NCBI GenBank assembly: GCA_964412845.1
Contig: CAYPQM010000086.1
Coordinates: 1 to 28,862 of the forward strand
Reading direction: 5' to 3'
From: JAWWPY01 sp964412845
GTDB taxonomy: Bacteria > Actinomycetota > Actinomycetes > Streptosporangiales > Streptosporangiaceae
Length of the DNA: 28,862 nucleotides
How positions within the stretch are numbered: the stretch's first letter is position 1; each line of letters begins with the position of its first letter. The position numbers were made by a program, and so were the translations under genes. Below the pieces are notes generated by a model. It was not told the origin of the DNA. It searched no databases and worked only from the letters and a program-made list of their open reading frames with translations. Positions 7,429-16,373 of the stretch are shown piece after piece.

Positions 7429-9408
7429 TTGAGAAGACGTTCGCTTACTTTGGGCATAGCCGCGGCAAGCTCGCTTACCGTGCTGCTGGGCGTCGGGGTG
7501 GCACAGGCACAGGTCGGTGACGGGGGGGACCTTTCGTCCCCGCAGGTAAATGTCTGGATCACCACGGCTAATGGTCAGCAGAAGTTGAACGCGCAAACTC
7601 CGGTGGCGTTCAGCGCGAAGCCCCCAGCTGACTTGACCGTGACGGTTGACCCCACCCGCAGGTTCCAGGCCATGACCGGCTTCGGCGGCTCGATCACCGA
7701 CGCCTCAGCGGCCGTGCTGTACTCACTGTCGCCATCAGCGCGCGACGCAGCCATGCACCTCCTGTTTGACCCGGTGACCGGCGACGGCCTGGACTTCCTC
7801 CGGCAGCCAATTGGCGCATCTGACTTCGTCGCCAGCCAGGATTACACCTATGACGACATGCCGCCCGGCCAGGCCGATTACTCCCAGCAGCACTTCTCCA
7901 TCGCCCACGACGAGGCGGAGATCCTGCCGCTGCTCCGGGAAGCCAAGAGGATCAATCCCAAGCTCACCATCATGGCCACGCCATGGAGTCCGCCGGCTTG
8001 GATGAAGACCAGCGGCTCGCTCATCGGGGGCCGGCTGATGGATAACCCGAAGATCTACTCCTCCTACGCCTTGTACCTCCTGAAGTTCGTGGAGGCCTAC
8101 CGCGCCCACGGCGTGAACGTCGCCGCCATTACCGTGCAGAACGAGCCGCAGAACCGGACCCCGGCCGGGTACCCAGGTACGGACATGCCGGCTATCCAGG
8201 AGGAGAAGGTCATCGAGGACCTCGGCCCCATGCTGCGCGCCGCCGGGCTCCGGACCCAGATCCTGGCCTACGACCACAACTGGTCCGAGCACCCCAACGA
8301 CATCGCCTCGACCCCGCCGGACGAAACCTCCGACACCAACGACTACGCGCAGGAAGTGCTCTCATCCCCGGCGGGGCAGTGGGTCTCGGGTGTCTCATAC
8401 CACTGCTATTACGGCGACCCCAGCGCCATGACCGCACTGCACAATCAATTCCCGGCCGGGGGCATCTACGAGACGGAGTGCTCGGGAAGCCAGTCGACCG
8501 ACCCGGCGAACACCTTTTCCGACACGCTTAAATGGCAGGCGCGCAATCTCGAGATCGGCTCCACCCGGAACTGGGCCAAGACGGTCGTCAACTGGAACGT
8601 CGCCCTCGACCCCAGTGGCGGTCCGCACGTTGGGGGCTGCGGTACCTGCACCGGCATCCTCACGGTCGGCCCGGGCGGCGCTGTTACTCCCAACGCCGAG
8701 TACTACGCTCTTGGCCACCTCAGCCGGTTCGTTCAGCCCGGAGCGGTGCGGATCGCCAGCAGCTCCTTCGGCACCACGGGCTGGAACGGCCAGGTTATGG
8801 ACGTCGCGTTTGTCAATCCGGACGGGTCAACTGTCCTGGTGGCACACAACGAAAACGATAACCCGCAAAGCTTCTCGGTCAGTGAGAATGGGCAGAGCTT
8901 TGACTACATACTGCCCGGCGATTCTCTCGCCACTTTCGTCTGGGCCAGCCCCCCGCAGCGGGCATTGCCGTTGCAGGCGCTCAACCCGGCTGGCTGGCAG
9001 GCGACGGCAGTGCCCCCTGGACCGGCCAACCCGTGCTGCGCCAGCGATGTCGCCAGCCATGCGGCCGACGACGACGCTTCGACCCGCTATTCCACCGGGG
9101 CAGCGCAAATGCCTGGGCAGTACGTGCAGGTGGACCTGAGGCGGCCCGAGCGGCTGGCCCAATTCGCCTTGGACACAGGCGCGAGCACCGGCGACTACCC
9201 GGCCGGCTACTCAGTGACCGCCAGCCTGAACGGCACGGACTGGAGCGCCCCGGTCGCCACTGGAACCGGTTCGGGCCAGATCACAACCATCAGCCTGGAC
9301 GGCAGACCAGTCCGCTACGTCCGCGTCACGCTAACTGCGTCCAGCAGCAACTGGTGGAGCGTCGCCGATGTCCGGGCATACGTCCGAGCCGCAGTTCTCA
9401 GGTCATGA
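7429..9408 (+). CDS. Secreted GH30-family glycoside hydrolase with C-terminal F5/8C (CBM32-like) module
   Basis: A 659-residue protein starting at TTG, set by the AAGGAAG ribosome site. Residues 1-28 are a signal peptide (MRRRSLTLGIAAASSLTVLL, cleavage near AQA). The GH30 domain (~70-510) opens with FQAMTGFGGSITDASA, the typical start of glucosylceramidase-like members, followed by TPWSPPAWMKT. The acid/base is E239 in TVQNEPQ and the nucleophile is E350 in YETECSG. Other family parts are VSYHCYYGD (residues 322-330) and the C-terminal beta-sandwich ending LPGDSLATFVW. Residues ~525-655 form a discoidin/F5/8C-like sugar-binding module (VDLRRPERLAQFALD, VRYVRVTL). It probably acts outside the cell on beta-glucosides, beta-1,6-glucan or xylan-like glycans; the subfamily needs a tree. 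It heads a same-strand group with an oxygenase and a GH43. Confidence 0.93.
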   Translation: MRRRSLTLGIAAASSLTVLLGVGVAQAQVGDGGDLSSPQVNVWITTANGQQKLNAQTPVAFSAKPPADLTVTVDPTRRFQAMTGFGGSITDASAAVLYSLSPSARDAAMHLLFDPVTGDGLDFLRQPIGASDFVASQDYTYDDMPPGQADYSQQHFSIAHDEAEILPLLREAKRINPKLTIMATPWSPPAWMKTSGSLIGGRLMDNPKIYSSYALYLLKFVEAYRAHGVNVAAITVQNEPQNRTPAGYPGTDMPAIQEEKVIEDLGPMLRAAGLRTQILAYDHNWSEHPNDIASTPPDETSDTNDYAQEVLSSPAGQWVSGVSYHCYYGDPSAMTALHNQFPAGGIYETECSGSQSTDPANTFSDTLKWQARNLEIGSTRNWAKTVVNWNVALDPSGGPHVGGCGTCTGILTVGPGGAVTPNAEYYALGHLSRFVQPGAVRIASSSFGTTGWNGQVMDVAFVNPDGSTVLVAHNENDNPQSFSVSENGQSFDYILPGDSLATFVWASPPQRALPLQALNPAGWQATAVPPGPANPCCASDVASHAADDDASTRYSTGAAQMPGQYVQVDLRRPERLAQFALDTGASTGDYPAGYSVTASLNGTDWSAPVATGTGSGQITTISLDGRPVRYVRVTLTASSSNWWSVADVRAYVRAAVLRS

Positions 9409-9728
9409 CCTAGCCTTCCAGCCACCCGCGCGGGCCAGCCCGCTCTGGACGTCCGGGTCATTCACATCCGCCGCAGCGAGCACGGCCAGCCGCCTTCCGG
9501 CAACGCCGAGGGCGCAGGGTCTGTGCCCGAGGGGATCGATCCCGTGTCCCCATATCTGTAGGTGGCCGCGCGAGATGTCTGGCGTCGTGCCGGCCTGCCT
9601 GGCGCGCCGGGGTGTTCTACTCCGATGAGCCTTGACGCCCTGCCTCGCCAGAGATGGCAGTTACGTAATGTAAGTGATCATCCGGCGCGAATCGGTGTTC
9701 TTTACCGCGGAGGCACACACAGGCTTGA
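9409..9728. other. Intergenic region between GH30 and oxygenase genes
   Basis: About 320 bases with no gene that I can support. It contains the tRNA-T-arm-like motif at 9522-9554 and a GGAGG at 9709-9713 that may serve the oxygenase. The short AT-rich stretch TTACGTAATGTAAGTGATCA (9661-9680) may be promoter sequence. Confidence 0.4.
9522..9554 (+). repeat. tRNA-T-arm-like motif, copy A
   Basis: TGTGCCCGAGGGGATCGATC followed by CCGTGTCCCCATAT. Copy B at 22662-22697 matches it with four transitions and a 2-base length difference. Antisense to it reads GGGATCGATCCCCTCGGGCA, which resembles the 3' end of a tRNA gene (T-loop plus acceptor strand) but does not fold into one. Confidence 0.5.
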
Positions 9729-10658
9729 GTGGCCAACGGCAGCACGCATCAAGGATGGTGGACGCAGTTGACGGAGAGCGCAGGCCAGCCAGTACCGGAC
9801 CAAAGGGGCAGCGCCTTGGAGGCCGATGGGTACGTCGTCGTGCGGACTGGACTGCCCGCTGCGACCCTCGAAGCCGTCGTGGCCGACATCTGGCGCCATG
9901 CCGGCGCCACCCCCGACGACCCCGCTACGTGGTATCAGCCGGCCATCATCCGGCCGCGGCCCGGAATGGTCGAGATGTACCACTACCAGTCGATGTGGGA
10001 CGTCCGGCAGCACCCGGCGGTCTACGAGATCTTCCGCGACCTGTACCACACGGATGAATTGTGGGTCTCCATCGACCGTGTCGCGCTCAAGCCGCCGGTC
10101 CGGCCCGACCAGCCCGACTACGACCAGCCTGGCTTCATCCACTGGGACACCGACATCAACATGTACCCGGACATCCCATTCCGGCTGCAAGGGGTTCTCG
10201 CTCTTGAGGACACGTCCGCCGACATGGGTGGCTTCCAATGCGTCCCCTCCATCTACCGCGACCAGCGGCGCTTCCTCGACGAACGTTCCAAGGCTGGTCC
10301 GGTCCCTCGTGCCCCCGATATCGGCGACCATCCGATCGTCAAGGTCCCCCTGGCCGCTGGCGACCTGGTTATCTGGAAGACGACGCTGCTGCACGGAAAC
10401 GGCAGGAACTCCTCGGAGTGCCCCCGGCTGGCCCAGTACCTCACCATGAACCCGCTGCCCCCGGCCGGAGAGCAGCGCGAGACGGAGCGGCGAAAGCGCA
10501 TCATCTCGTGGTCCACCTGCGCGCCCCCGGACGCCGATCCCTTCCCCGGTGACCCGCGCCGCATCGAGGAGCAGCGAGCTGAGCCGGCGTCGCTCGGCCC
10601 GCTGGGCCGCCGCCTGCTGGGAATCGACGAATGGGCCCGCGCCCCAGCCACGCACTGA
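9729..10658 (+). CDS. Phytanoyl-CoA dioxygenase (PhyH) family oxygenase
   Basis: A 309-residue non-haem Fe(II)/2-oxoglutarate oxygenase of the PhyH family. The domain begins with ALEADGYVVVRTGLP. The metal facial triad is H138-x-D140 in GFIHWDTDIN and H222 in TLLHGNGRN. CPRLAQY about ten residues later supplies the arginine expected to bind 2-oxoglutarate. The substrate cannot be inferred: family members hydroxylate fatty acyl-CoAs, amino acids, sugars and natural products, and the neighbouring glycosidases leave a carbohydrate or glycoconjugate possible. The start is uncertain: GTG 9729 lies 15 bases after GGAGG, and an in-frame TTG at 9768 is an alternative just before the domain. It lies 143 bases before the GH43 gene on the same strand. 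Confidence 0.85.
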   Translation: MANGSTHQGWWTQLTESAGQPVPDQRGSALEADGYVVVRTGLPAATLEAVVADIWRHAGATPDDPATWYQPAIIRPRPGMVEMYHYQSMWDVRQHPAVYEIFRDLYHTDELWVSIDRVALKPPVRPDQPDYDQPGFIHWDTDINMYPDIPFRLQGVLALEDTSADMGGFQCVPSIYRDQRRFLDERSKAGPVPRAPDIGDHPIVKVPLAAGDLVIWKTTLLHGNGRNSSECPRLAQYLTMNPLPPAGEQRETERRKRIISWSTCAPPDADPFPGDPRRIEEQRAEPASLGPLGRRLLGIDEWARAPATH

Positions 10659-10800
10659 CCGCTTACATCGCTGACACCGCCAGCAACCGGGTGCGAGCTC
10701 CGCGAGGCCGACCCATCGATCGCGTTGGGATGGCGGCGGAATACCCACGAGCCTGGCCGGTTTCGTGTGGCGTCGCCGACCGCGGTGAGGGAGAGTTCGT

Positions 10801-12441
10801 ATGCGGCAGCCAACCGCGCTGGTGATCCGAAATCCGGTGCTGGCCGGCTCGCACCCTGACCCGTCCATGCTGCGGGTGGGACGGGACTTCTACCTGGCGA
10901 CCTCGACGTTCGAGTGGTACCCGGGCGTACGGCTGCACCACTCCCGGGATCTGGTGCACTGGCGAGCCCTGGGCGGGGCACTCGGCAGCACACGGCTGCT
11001 CGACCTGGCCGGCTGCCCGGATTCCGGCGAGGTATGGGCGCCGAACCTGAGCTACGCGGGCGGCCTGTTCCACCTCGTCTACAGCAACGTGTCCACGTAC
11101 GCGGGTGGCTTCACTGACTGTCCCAACTACCTGGTTACCGCAGAGTCAATCGACGGTCCCTGGTCCGATCCGGTGCGGTTGCACATGCGCGGCTTCGATG
11201 CGTCCCTGTTCCACGATGGCGAGGAGAGCTGGCTGCTGAACCTGGTCCACGACTGGCGGCCCGGCCACGGCGGGTCGGCGGGCCTGGAGGCCACCCGCTA
11301 CGACCGCGCCGCGCGCCGCCTGGCCGGGGAACCGGTACCCATCGTCCTTCCGCCCCAGGCGGAGTGGATCGAGGGTCCTGGCCTGTACCGGCGTGGCCCG
11401 TGGTACTACCTGCTCACCGCGGATGGCGGCACCGGCTACCAGCACCAGGTCACCGTCGCCCGCTCGCGTGCCCTGACCGGCCCGTACGAGCGTGATCCGC
11501 GCGCGCCGCTGATCACCGCCCGCCACCACCCGGACCTGCCGTTGCAGAAGGCCGGGCACGGCAGCCTGGCGGAGACCGGGACCGGCCAGTGGTACCTGGC
11601 CTATCTCACCGCCCGGCCCCACGGCCGCCGCGGACCGTGCATGCTGGGCCGGGAGACCGCGCTGGCCCCTGTCACCTGGACATCGGAGGGATGGCCGCGC
11701 ATCCCCAGCGGCCTGCCCGCGCTCGATGTATCCGCTCCTCACCTGCCCGTCGGCACCGGGGACGGCCCCCCGGAAGTGAGCGGCTCGCACCCGGACGGCT
11801 TGGACGGCTTGGACGGCTTCGACGGGCCAGCCCTGCGACCCCACTGGTCCACCCTGCGCCGCCCCGCAGCACCGGACTGGCTATCCCTGACCCAGCGCCC
11901 GTCCCACCTGCGGCTTTGCGGCGGCCGCTCCCCCCGGAGCATGATCGGCCCCAGCCTGGTGGCGCGACGGGTGACCACCGCCCGCTGCGCGTTCGACGCC
12001 ACGGTGGAGTACCGGCCGCGGACCTTCCAGCAGTTGGCCGGGATCACGGCCTACTACAACACCCGCAACTGGTACTACCTGCACGTCACCGCGGACGGCC
12101 AAGGGCAGGCGGTGCTGCGCGCGGCGGCCTGCGACCGGGGCGTGGTGACTGTGGACGAACCCGGCCAGGAGCACCTCGGCCGCACCGCGCGGCTGCGTCT
12201 CGGCCTCGACATCGAGGGACCCGTCCTGCGCTTCCGTTACGACACGGGCACCGGCTGGCGTCCCTTCGGCCCCCCGCTCGACGCGACCGTGCTGTCCGAC
12301 GAGCACGCCGAAGAAATGGAAGGCGGCCAGATCCGCACCCTGGGATGCACTGGGGCGTTCGTCGGCCTGTGGGCCTGGGACCTGACCGGAGGCGGCCTTT
12401 CCGCCGACTTCGACGAGGCGACCTACCGTACCGTGCCCTGA
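10801..12441 (+). CDS. GH43-family beta-xylosidase/alpha-arabinofuranosidase
   Basis: A 546-residue cytoplasmic protein (no signal peptide) with ribosome site GAGGGAGA just before the ATG. The five-bladed propeller domain (~8-320) starts NPVLAGSHPDPSMLRVGRDF with the catalytic base D20. The pKa-modulating aspartate is D133 in GFDASLF and the general acid is E191 in WIEGPGLY. Residues ~340-546 form the beta-sandwich typical of xylosidase-type GH43 proteins (WLSLTQRPSHLRL, FQQLAGITAYYNTRNWYYL). A linker near residue 333 contains a small repeat (GLDGLDGFDG), encoded by near-exact 9-base repeats. It probably releases xylose or arabinose from imported oligosaccharides, completing breakdown begun by secreted enzymes such as the upstream GH30. 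No sugar transporter or LacI regulator accompanies it here. Confidence 0.93.
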   Translation: MRQPTALVIRNPVLAGSHPDPSMLRVGRDFYLATSTFEWYPGVRLHHSRDLVHWRALGGALGSTRLLDLAGCPDSGEVWAPNLSYAGGLFHLVYSNVSTYAGGFTDCPNYLVTAESIDGPWSDPVRLHMRGFDASLFHDGEESWLLNLVHDWRPGHGGSAGLEATRYDRAARRLAGEPVPIVLPPQAEWIEGPGLYRRGPWYYLLTADGGTGYQHQVTVARSRALTGPYERDPRAPLITARHHPDLPLQKAGHGSLAETGTGQWYLAYLTARPHGRRGPCMLGRETALAPVTWTSEGWPRIPSGLPALDVSAPHLPVGTGDGPPEVSGSHPDGLDGLDGFDGPALRPHWSTLRRPAAPDWLSLTQRPSHLRLCGGRSPRSMIGPSLVARRVTTARCAFDATVEYRPRTFQQLAGITAYYNTRNWYYLHVTADGQGQAVLRAAACDRGVVTVDEPGQEHLGRTARLRLGLDIEGPVLRFRYDTGTGWRPFGPPLDATVLSDEHAEEMEGGQIRTLGCTGAFVGLWAWDLTGGGLSADFDEATYRTVP

Positions 12442-12446
12442 GCACC

Positions 12447-12497
12447 CTGCACCGAGTCGGACCGCTTCGCGTAAATGACAACCGGGCTTCGGTGCAG
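12447..12497 (+). terminator. Candidate stem-loop downstream of the GH43 gene
   Basis: CTGCACCGA (12447-12455) and TCGGTGCAG (12489-12497) form a perfect 9-bp stem six bases after the GH43 stop. The 33-base loop is long and there is no U-tract, so termination is plausible but unproven. Confidence 0.4.
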
Positions 12498-12693
12498 CAG
12501 CTCACCGAGCCTGGTAGCGGGGTGCGTTTCTTCGGGCCAGCAGCATCACACTCACCTCTGACCCGCACGAGCGCACCCTCCGCGCCGGCACCCAGGGCGC
12601 CGCGGCCATCACCATCGACCAAAAAACGTGAGCTGCTCTGGCAGGGTAAGCGCAGCCGGGACGGTCGCGCCGTCCCGGCTTCCTGGTGCGCTG

Positions 12694-13116
12694 TCAGCGG
12701 GCCCCGGCCGTGTGCGCCATGGCGGGGATCACGGCGGCCCCGACGGTCAAGTGCATCACGATGAGCCCGGCGACGGCTGAGGTGGTCGTCGCAGCGGCCA
12801 GCGGCAGGGCCAGCGATGCCGCCAGTGCCGCCAGCGCGCTGGCGGCCCAGAGGGGCCGGGCATGCGGGGTGCGCCGCTCGAGCAGGGCGAGCAGCAGCCA
12901 GCCGAGCAGCGAGGCAGCGACGGTGACGCCGGTGACCTGGCCGACTGCGATTGTCTGGATGTGGCCGGTGCCGAAGCGGTAGGTCAGGTGGATGCCCAGC
13001 AGGGGGACTTCCACGATCCAGGCGAGGGCGGCGGCGAGTGCGCCGCCCGCAGCGCACAGCGCCCGGGCGCGGCCCTGCTTGATGCCCGGCACGGTGGGGG
13101 CGGTGGTGGTGAGCAT
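12694..13116 (-). CDS. DUF6069-family four-helix membrane protein
   Basis: A 140-residue protein with ribosome site GAGGGAG upstream of its ATG. Four hydrophobic segments are visible: ALCAAGGALAAALAWIVEVP, VGQVTGVTVAASLLGWLLLA, LWAASALAALAASLALPLAA and AVAGLIVMHLTVGAAVIP. The layout and the late LIVMHLTVGAAVIPAMA segment match small actinobacterial DUF6069 membrane proteins, whose function is unknown. The short GTGHIQTIAVGQV loop between the first two helices is characteristic. It is transcribed away from the histidine kinase that starts about 200 bases to the right and may be a target or accessory of that system, but proximity is the only evidence. Confidence 0.78.
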   Translation of the reverse strand: MLTTTAPTVPGIKQGRARALCAAGGALAAALAWIVEVPLLGIHLTYRFGTGHIQTIAVGQVTGVTVAASLLGWLLLALLERRTPHARPLWAASALAALAASLALPLAAATTTSAVAGLIVMHLTVGAAVIPAMAHTAGAR

Positions 13117-13316
13117 GTGCGTACTCCCTCATGTGGCTCGCGGCGCCCGGTTGCGCCGCTGATCACGAGGCTCTCCCGGGCTGGGGTAATCGGGTATCGT
13201 CCTGCTGGCGTCCGGTGAGGTACTGCGACGGCAGCAGCGGGTACTCCCAGCGCAGTAGCTCGCCCGCCTGCGCAGCGACGATGGCATCGGCCCGCTGCCG
13301 TTGTACGCTCCGGGTG

Positions 13317-14672
13317 ATGGGCGTCAAACGCGTGGTCAGGCTGCCGCGGCGCTGGCTGGGCGCTGCGGGCGTAGCGCTGGTGACCGCACTGGCCGTGGTC
13401 GGCGCCTACGTCGAGGCCAACCCGGTGCACCGCTACGGTGGCCTGCATCTGGCCGGCCATCCGCCGCTGGTCGCTTACCTGCTGCTGGCGGTGCCCGCCT
13501 TCGCCCTGATCTGGCGCAACAGCCGCCCGGTCGAGGTGCTCGGGCTTGCCGTGGGCGGCGCGGTCGGATGGGCGGCGCTCGGCCAGATCGACGGTGCCGC
13601 GCTGGTCCCGGTCATCGTCGGCGTGTACTGGGTCGCGCTGACCCGTTCGCGGCGCATCGCGGTTTCCGCCGGTCTCGCCGGGGCGGCGGCTATCTTCGTG
13701 ACCGAAGGGCTGCTCGGGCCGTTCGGCTGGTTCGGAGGCCCGAACGCCACGATGTGGCCGGAGCTGCTCGCAGCCGGCGCGGTCGGCGCGTACGTGGCGG
13801 CGCGCCGCCAGTGGCTGGCCGCCGAGTGTGACCGGGCCGCGCGGGCCGGGCAGGCCCGGGAAGAGGAAACCCGCAGGCGCGTCGACGCCGAGCGAATGCG
13901 GATCGCGCGCGAGCTGCACGACGTGGTCGCGCACTCGATGGCGATGATTAACGTCCAGGCCACCGCGGCGAGCATGCAGCTGGCCGCCGATCCGGCGAGC
14001 GCGGCCGAGGCGATCCAGGCAATCCGCAGGGCCAGCAAGTCCGGGCTGCGCGAGCTGCGGGCCATCCTTGAGGTGCTGCGGCAAGTCGACGGCGGGAGCC
14101 CTGCGGTGCCGGTTCCGGACCTGCGCGCCATCGCCGCGCTCGCCGAGGCGACCAGCGCCGCCGGCACCCCGGCCACGCTGGAGCTGGCTGAGCTGCCCGT
14201 CCCGTTGCCGCCGCCGGTTGCGCTGGCCGCCTACCGCATCGTGCAGGAGTCGCTCACCAATGTCGTGCGTCACGCCGGCCGGGTCGCCGCGACCGTGTGC
14301 CTGCGGCAAGACGGCGGGTACCTGCATGTGGACGTCGTCAACGAGGGTGGGGCCGCGCCCGCGGCCTTCAGCGACGGGACGGGGGCGGGACTGGCCGGTA
14401 TGCGAGAGCGGGCGGCCGCTCTGGGCGGCACCCTGGATGCCGGGCCGCGCCCCGGCGGCGGGTTCGCCGTCTGCGCCCGGCTGCCGGTGGCAGCAGCCGC
14501 CCCAGCCGGGGAACCAGAGGCCCCCGCCGCGGGCCCGGCAGGCACGGGAGGTACCCCCGCGGTCCCGGACGGCGGGGCCGCGGGCCGCGAGGCGGCCGTG
14601 ATCAGCCAGGACGTCGGCGGCGCAGGACATGCTGGCGGGCCGCGCGCCCGGCCGATCGGGAGCCAGCCGTGA
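13317..14672 (+). CDS. NarL-type sensor histidine kinase
   Basis: A 451-residue kinase starting MGVKRVVRLPRRW (ATG 13317; a GTG sits one codon earlier, and neither has a strong ribosome site, so it may be leaderless). Residues ~12-170 hold about five membrane helices with no recognisable extracellular sensor domain. A short coiled coil (AREEETRRRVDAERM) precedes the HisKA_3 dimerisation domain, IARELHDVVAHSMAMINVQ, with phosphorylated H201. The ATPase domain shows the N-box VQESLTNVVRHA and the G-box GLAGMRERAAALGGTL. The C-terminal ~60 residues are Pro/Ala/Gly-rich and probably disordered. It overlaps the response regulator start (GTGA), so the pair is co-translated. The stimulus is unknown; few-helix kinases of this type often sense envelope stress. 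Confidence 0.93.
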   Translation: MGVKRVVRLPRRWLGAAGVALVTALAVVGAYVEANPVHRYGGLHLAGHPPLVAYLLLAVPAFALIWRNSRPVEVLGLAVGGAVGWAALGQIDGAALVPVIVGVYWVALTRSRRIAVSAGLAGAAAIFVTEGLLGPFGWFGGPNATMWPELLAAGAVGAYVAARRQWLAAECDRAARAGQAREEETRRRVDAERMRIARELHDVVAHSMAMINVQATAASMQLAADPASAAEAIQAIRRASKSGLRELRAILEVLRQVDGGSPAVPVPDLRAIAALAEATSAAGTPATLELAELPVPLPPPVALAAYRIVQESLTNVVRHAGRVAATVCLRQDGGYLHVDVVNEGGAAPAAFSDGTGAGLAGMRERAAALGGTLDAGPRPGGGFAVCARLPVAAAAPAGEPEAPAAGPAGTGGTPAVPDGGAAGREAAVISQDVGGAGHAGGPRARPIGSQP

Positions 14673-15334
14673 TCAGGGTCCTGCTCGCCGACGACCAGGC
14701 CCTCGTCCGGGCCGGCTTCCGGGTCCTGGCTGGCTCAGCGCCCGACATCGAGGTGGTCGGGGAGGCCGCGGACGGTGCGGCTGCGGTCGATCTGGCCCGC
14801 TCGCTGCGGGCCGAAGTGGTGCTGATGGACATCCGCATGCCTGGCACCGACGGGCTGGAGGCAACCCGTCAGATCGCCGCCGACCCCGAGCTGGGCGGCG
14901 TGCGCGTCATCATCCTCACGACCTTCGAGGCGGACGAGTATGTCTTCGAGGCGATCCGCGCCGGGGCGAGCGGCTTCCTCGTCAAGGACACCGAGCCGGA
15001 GGACCTCATCAGCGCCATCCGGGTGGTCGCCCGTGGCGATGCCCTGCTATCGCCGAGCGTCACCCGCACGCTGATCTCCAGCATCGCCGGGCGCGGTCCA
15101 GCCCAGCCAGTCGACGCCTCCGTGCTGTCGGTACTCACCGACCGGGAGCGGGAGGTGCTCGGCCGGGTCGCTGCGGGCATGAGCAATGACGAGATCGGTG
15201 CGGCCCTGTTCATGAGCCCGCTGACCGCCAAGACCCACGTCAACCGGATGATGGCCAAGCTCGGTGCGCGAGACCGGGCCCAGCTGGTCGTGATCGCCTA
15301 CGAGACCGGCCTGGTCCGGCCGGGCCTGCCCTGA
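14669..15334 (+). CDS. NarL/FixJ-family response regulator
   Basis: A 221-residue protein starting at the GTG that overlaps the kinase stop (GTGA). The receiver domain (1-~120) has the acidic pair in LLADDQALVRAGF, phospho-acceptor D54 in VVLMDIRMPG, the threonine in IILTTFEADEYV and the lysine in GFLVKDTEPEDL. The LuxR-type helix-turn-helix (~150-215) reads LTDREREVLGRVAAGMSNDE followed by IGAALFMSPLTAKTHVNRMM. It should dimerise on phosphorylation by the adjacent kinase and bind promoter DNA. The divergent DUF6069 gene and this operon itself are candidate targets. No operator was identified. Confidence 0.95.
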   Translation: MIRVLLADDQALVRAGFRVLAGSAPDIEVVGEAADGAAAVDLARSLRAEVVLMDIRMPGTDGLEATRQIAADPELGGVRVIILTTFEADEYVFEAIRAGASGFLVKDTEPEDLISAIRVVARGDALLSPSVTRTLISSIAGRGPAQPVDASVLSVLTDREREVLGRVAAGMSNDEIGAALFMSPLTAKTHVNRMMAKLGARDRAQLVVIAYETGLVRPGLP

Positions 15335-15390
15335 AGCCGCCTACGTCTCGGGTGGCGGCCTGCTGCTGCGGCCTCGGCGCCTAGCGTCAA

Positions 15391-15480
15391 GATCACGATC
15401 TGCGGGGCCATGCGCAGGCCGTCGCCTTCTTCGATGGGTTCGACATGGTGGAGCCTGGCGTGCCCTGGTGCAGGTGCGGT
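15391..15480 (+). pseudogene. Relic of a SAM-dependent methyltransferase C-terminus (DUF574-like)
   Basis: The plus-strand frame reads DHDLRGHAQAVAFFDGFDMV then EPGVPW. This matches the ending of actinobacterial S-adenosyl methyltransferases of the DUF574 family (RSHAEVARFFDGxxLVEPGxV), based on remembered consensus. Only about 30 residues survive and no start or upstream domain is present. Confidence 0.5.
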
Positions 15481-15544
15481 GGCGGGCCGGTCACAGAAAC
15501 CGATGATCAGTCTCCTGGCCGCCCTTCACCCGGCTGGGCTGGGC

Positions 15545-15775
15545 TCGCCGGGGGTGCTTTAGGACACTGGCGATCGCCGGTGATGGGTTAGCCAGGAACC
15601 GGTCGACGTCGGCGCGTATGCGCTTGATTCCTCGATAGCGTCAGCTCCGGACACGCCCTCGGCCTGGGTGCGGGTTGTGGCGATGGCCTCGGCTACCGCA
15701 GCCGCGATGGTGTTTTGCTGTGGTACTCGATCGCTGTGCGGTTGGTTTCCTGCCGGGCCTGGTAGATGCCCGCAG
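15545..15775 (-). pseudogene. Frameshifted relic of an unidentified helical protein
   Basis: Successive minus-strand frames give AGIYQARQETNRTAIEYHSK, then TIAAAVAEAIATTRTQAEGV and SGADAIEES, then IKRIRADVDRFLANPSPAIA. Each segment is protein-like and they join in order if two frameshifts are allowed. I do not recognise the family. Confidence 0.35.
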
Positions 15776-15797
15776 ACCTCCCCGCCGAGAGCTTTGC

Positions 15798-16373
15798 TCA
15801 GGCGCGGGTGCTGAGTGAGCGGATCCGGAACGCGAGCACGATCTGCATTGCGCCGAAGACCAGCAGCCAGATGCTGAGCACGACCGCGAGAACGAGCAGC
15901 GAGATGCCGGGGTAGGCCAGGACCACGATGCCGGAGATGACACTGAGGACGCCCATCGCCGCGGTCCAGCCCCGGCCTCGCATCTCGCGGTGCGACAGGG
16001 CCGTGAACAGCTCCACCGCGCCGCTGGCGACCCAGAAGATGCCCAGCAGCAGAGCCAGCGCGAGCAAGGTGATCAGAAGGTGCCGCACCGCGTACAGGCC
16101 GATGATCAGCGAGAGCACGCCGAGCAGCGCGAGCAGCACCCGTGTCCCGCCGGTCAGGTCATCGGAAGCGAAGGCGCCCGCGAACCTGAAGATGCCCGTC
16201 ACGATCAGCTGAACGCCGAACAGCACCGCGACGACCACCAGTGTGCGGCCGGGCCAGGCCAGGGCGGCGATGCCGGTCACCAGGGTGATGATCCCGAACG
16301 CGAGGAACCATCCCCAGTGCCTGCCGATGCGGGCGATCATGTCCGCGGGGTCGCCCCTCGTGCCTGCCGTCAT
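15798..16373 (-). CDS. HdeD-family membrane protein (DUF308)
   Basis: A 191-residue protein beginning MTAGTRGDPADMIARIGRHW. The start was chosen by an AGGAGG ribosome site seven bases upstream of this ATG; the frame is open much further upstream but that part is not protein-like. Six hydrophobic segments occur in three pairs, with the DUF308 features GWFLAFGIITLVTGIAALAW, VVAVLFGVQLIVTGIFRFAG and GWTAAMGVLSVISGIVVLAY. HdeD proteins are linked to acid resistance in enterobacteria, but in actinobacteria the role is undefined. The gene stands alone, convergent with the response regulator. The final residues RIRSLSTRA are a short cytoplasmic tail. Confidence 0.9.
   Translation of the reverse strand: MTAGTRGDPADMIARIGRHWGWFLAFGIITLVTGIAALAWPGRTLVVVAVLFGVQLIVTGIFRFAGAFASDDLTGGTRVLLALLGVLSLIIGLYAVRHLLITLLALALLLGIFWVASGAVELFTALSHREMRGRGWTAAMGVLSVISGIVVLAYPGISLLVLAVVLSIWLLVFGAMQIVLAFRIRSLSTRA

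Larger units (their letters stand above)
15335..15797. other. Intergenic region holding gene relics
   Basis: About 460 bases without an intact gene. It holds a methyltransferase tail fragment (15391-15480) and a frameshifted minus-strand relic (about 15545-15775), listed separately. Confidence 0.6.

Noticed and set aside
9702..10868. 388-codon minus-strand open frame
   Set aside because: Antisense to the PhyH-family oxygenase, which has an intact metal triad.
11800..11825. Microsatellite-like GACGGCTTG repeat as a mobile or CRISPR-like element
   Set aside because: It is a short in-frame linker repeat inside the GH43 gene. No spaced repeat array of CRISPR type was seen anywhere in the window.
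12984..14630. 548-codon minus-strand open frame
   Set aside because: Antisense to the first histidine kinase; the translation is low complexity, and the sense strand has full kinase motifs.
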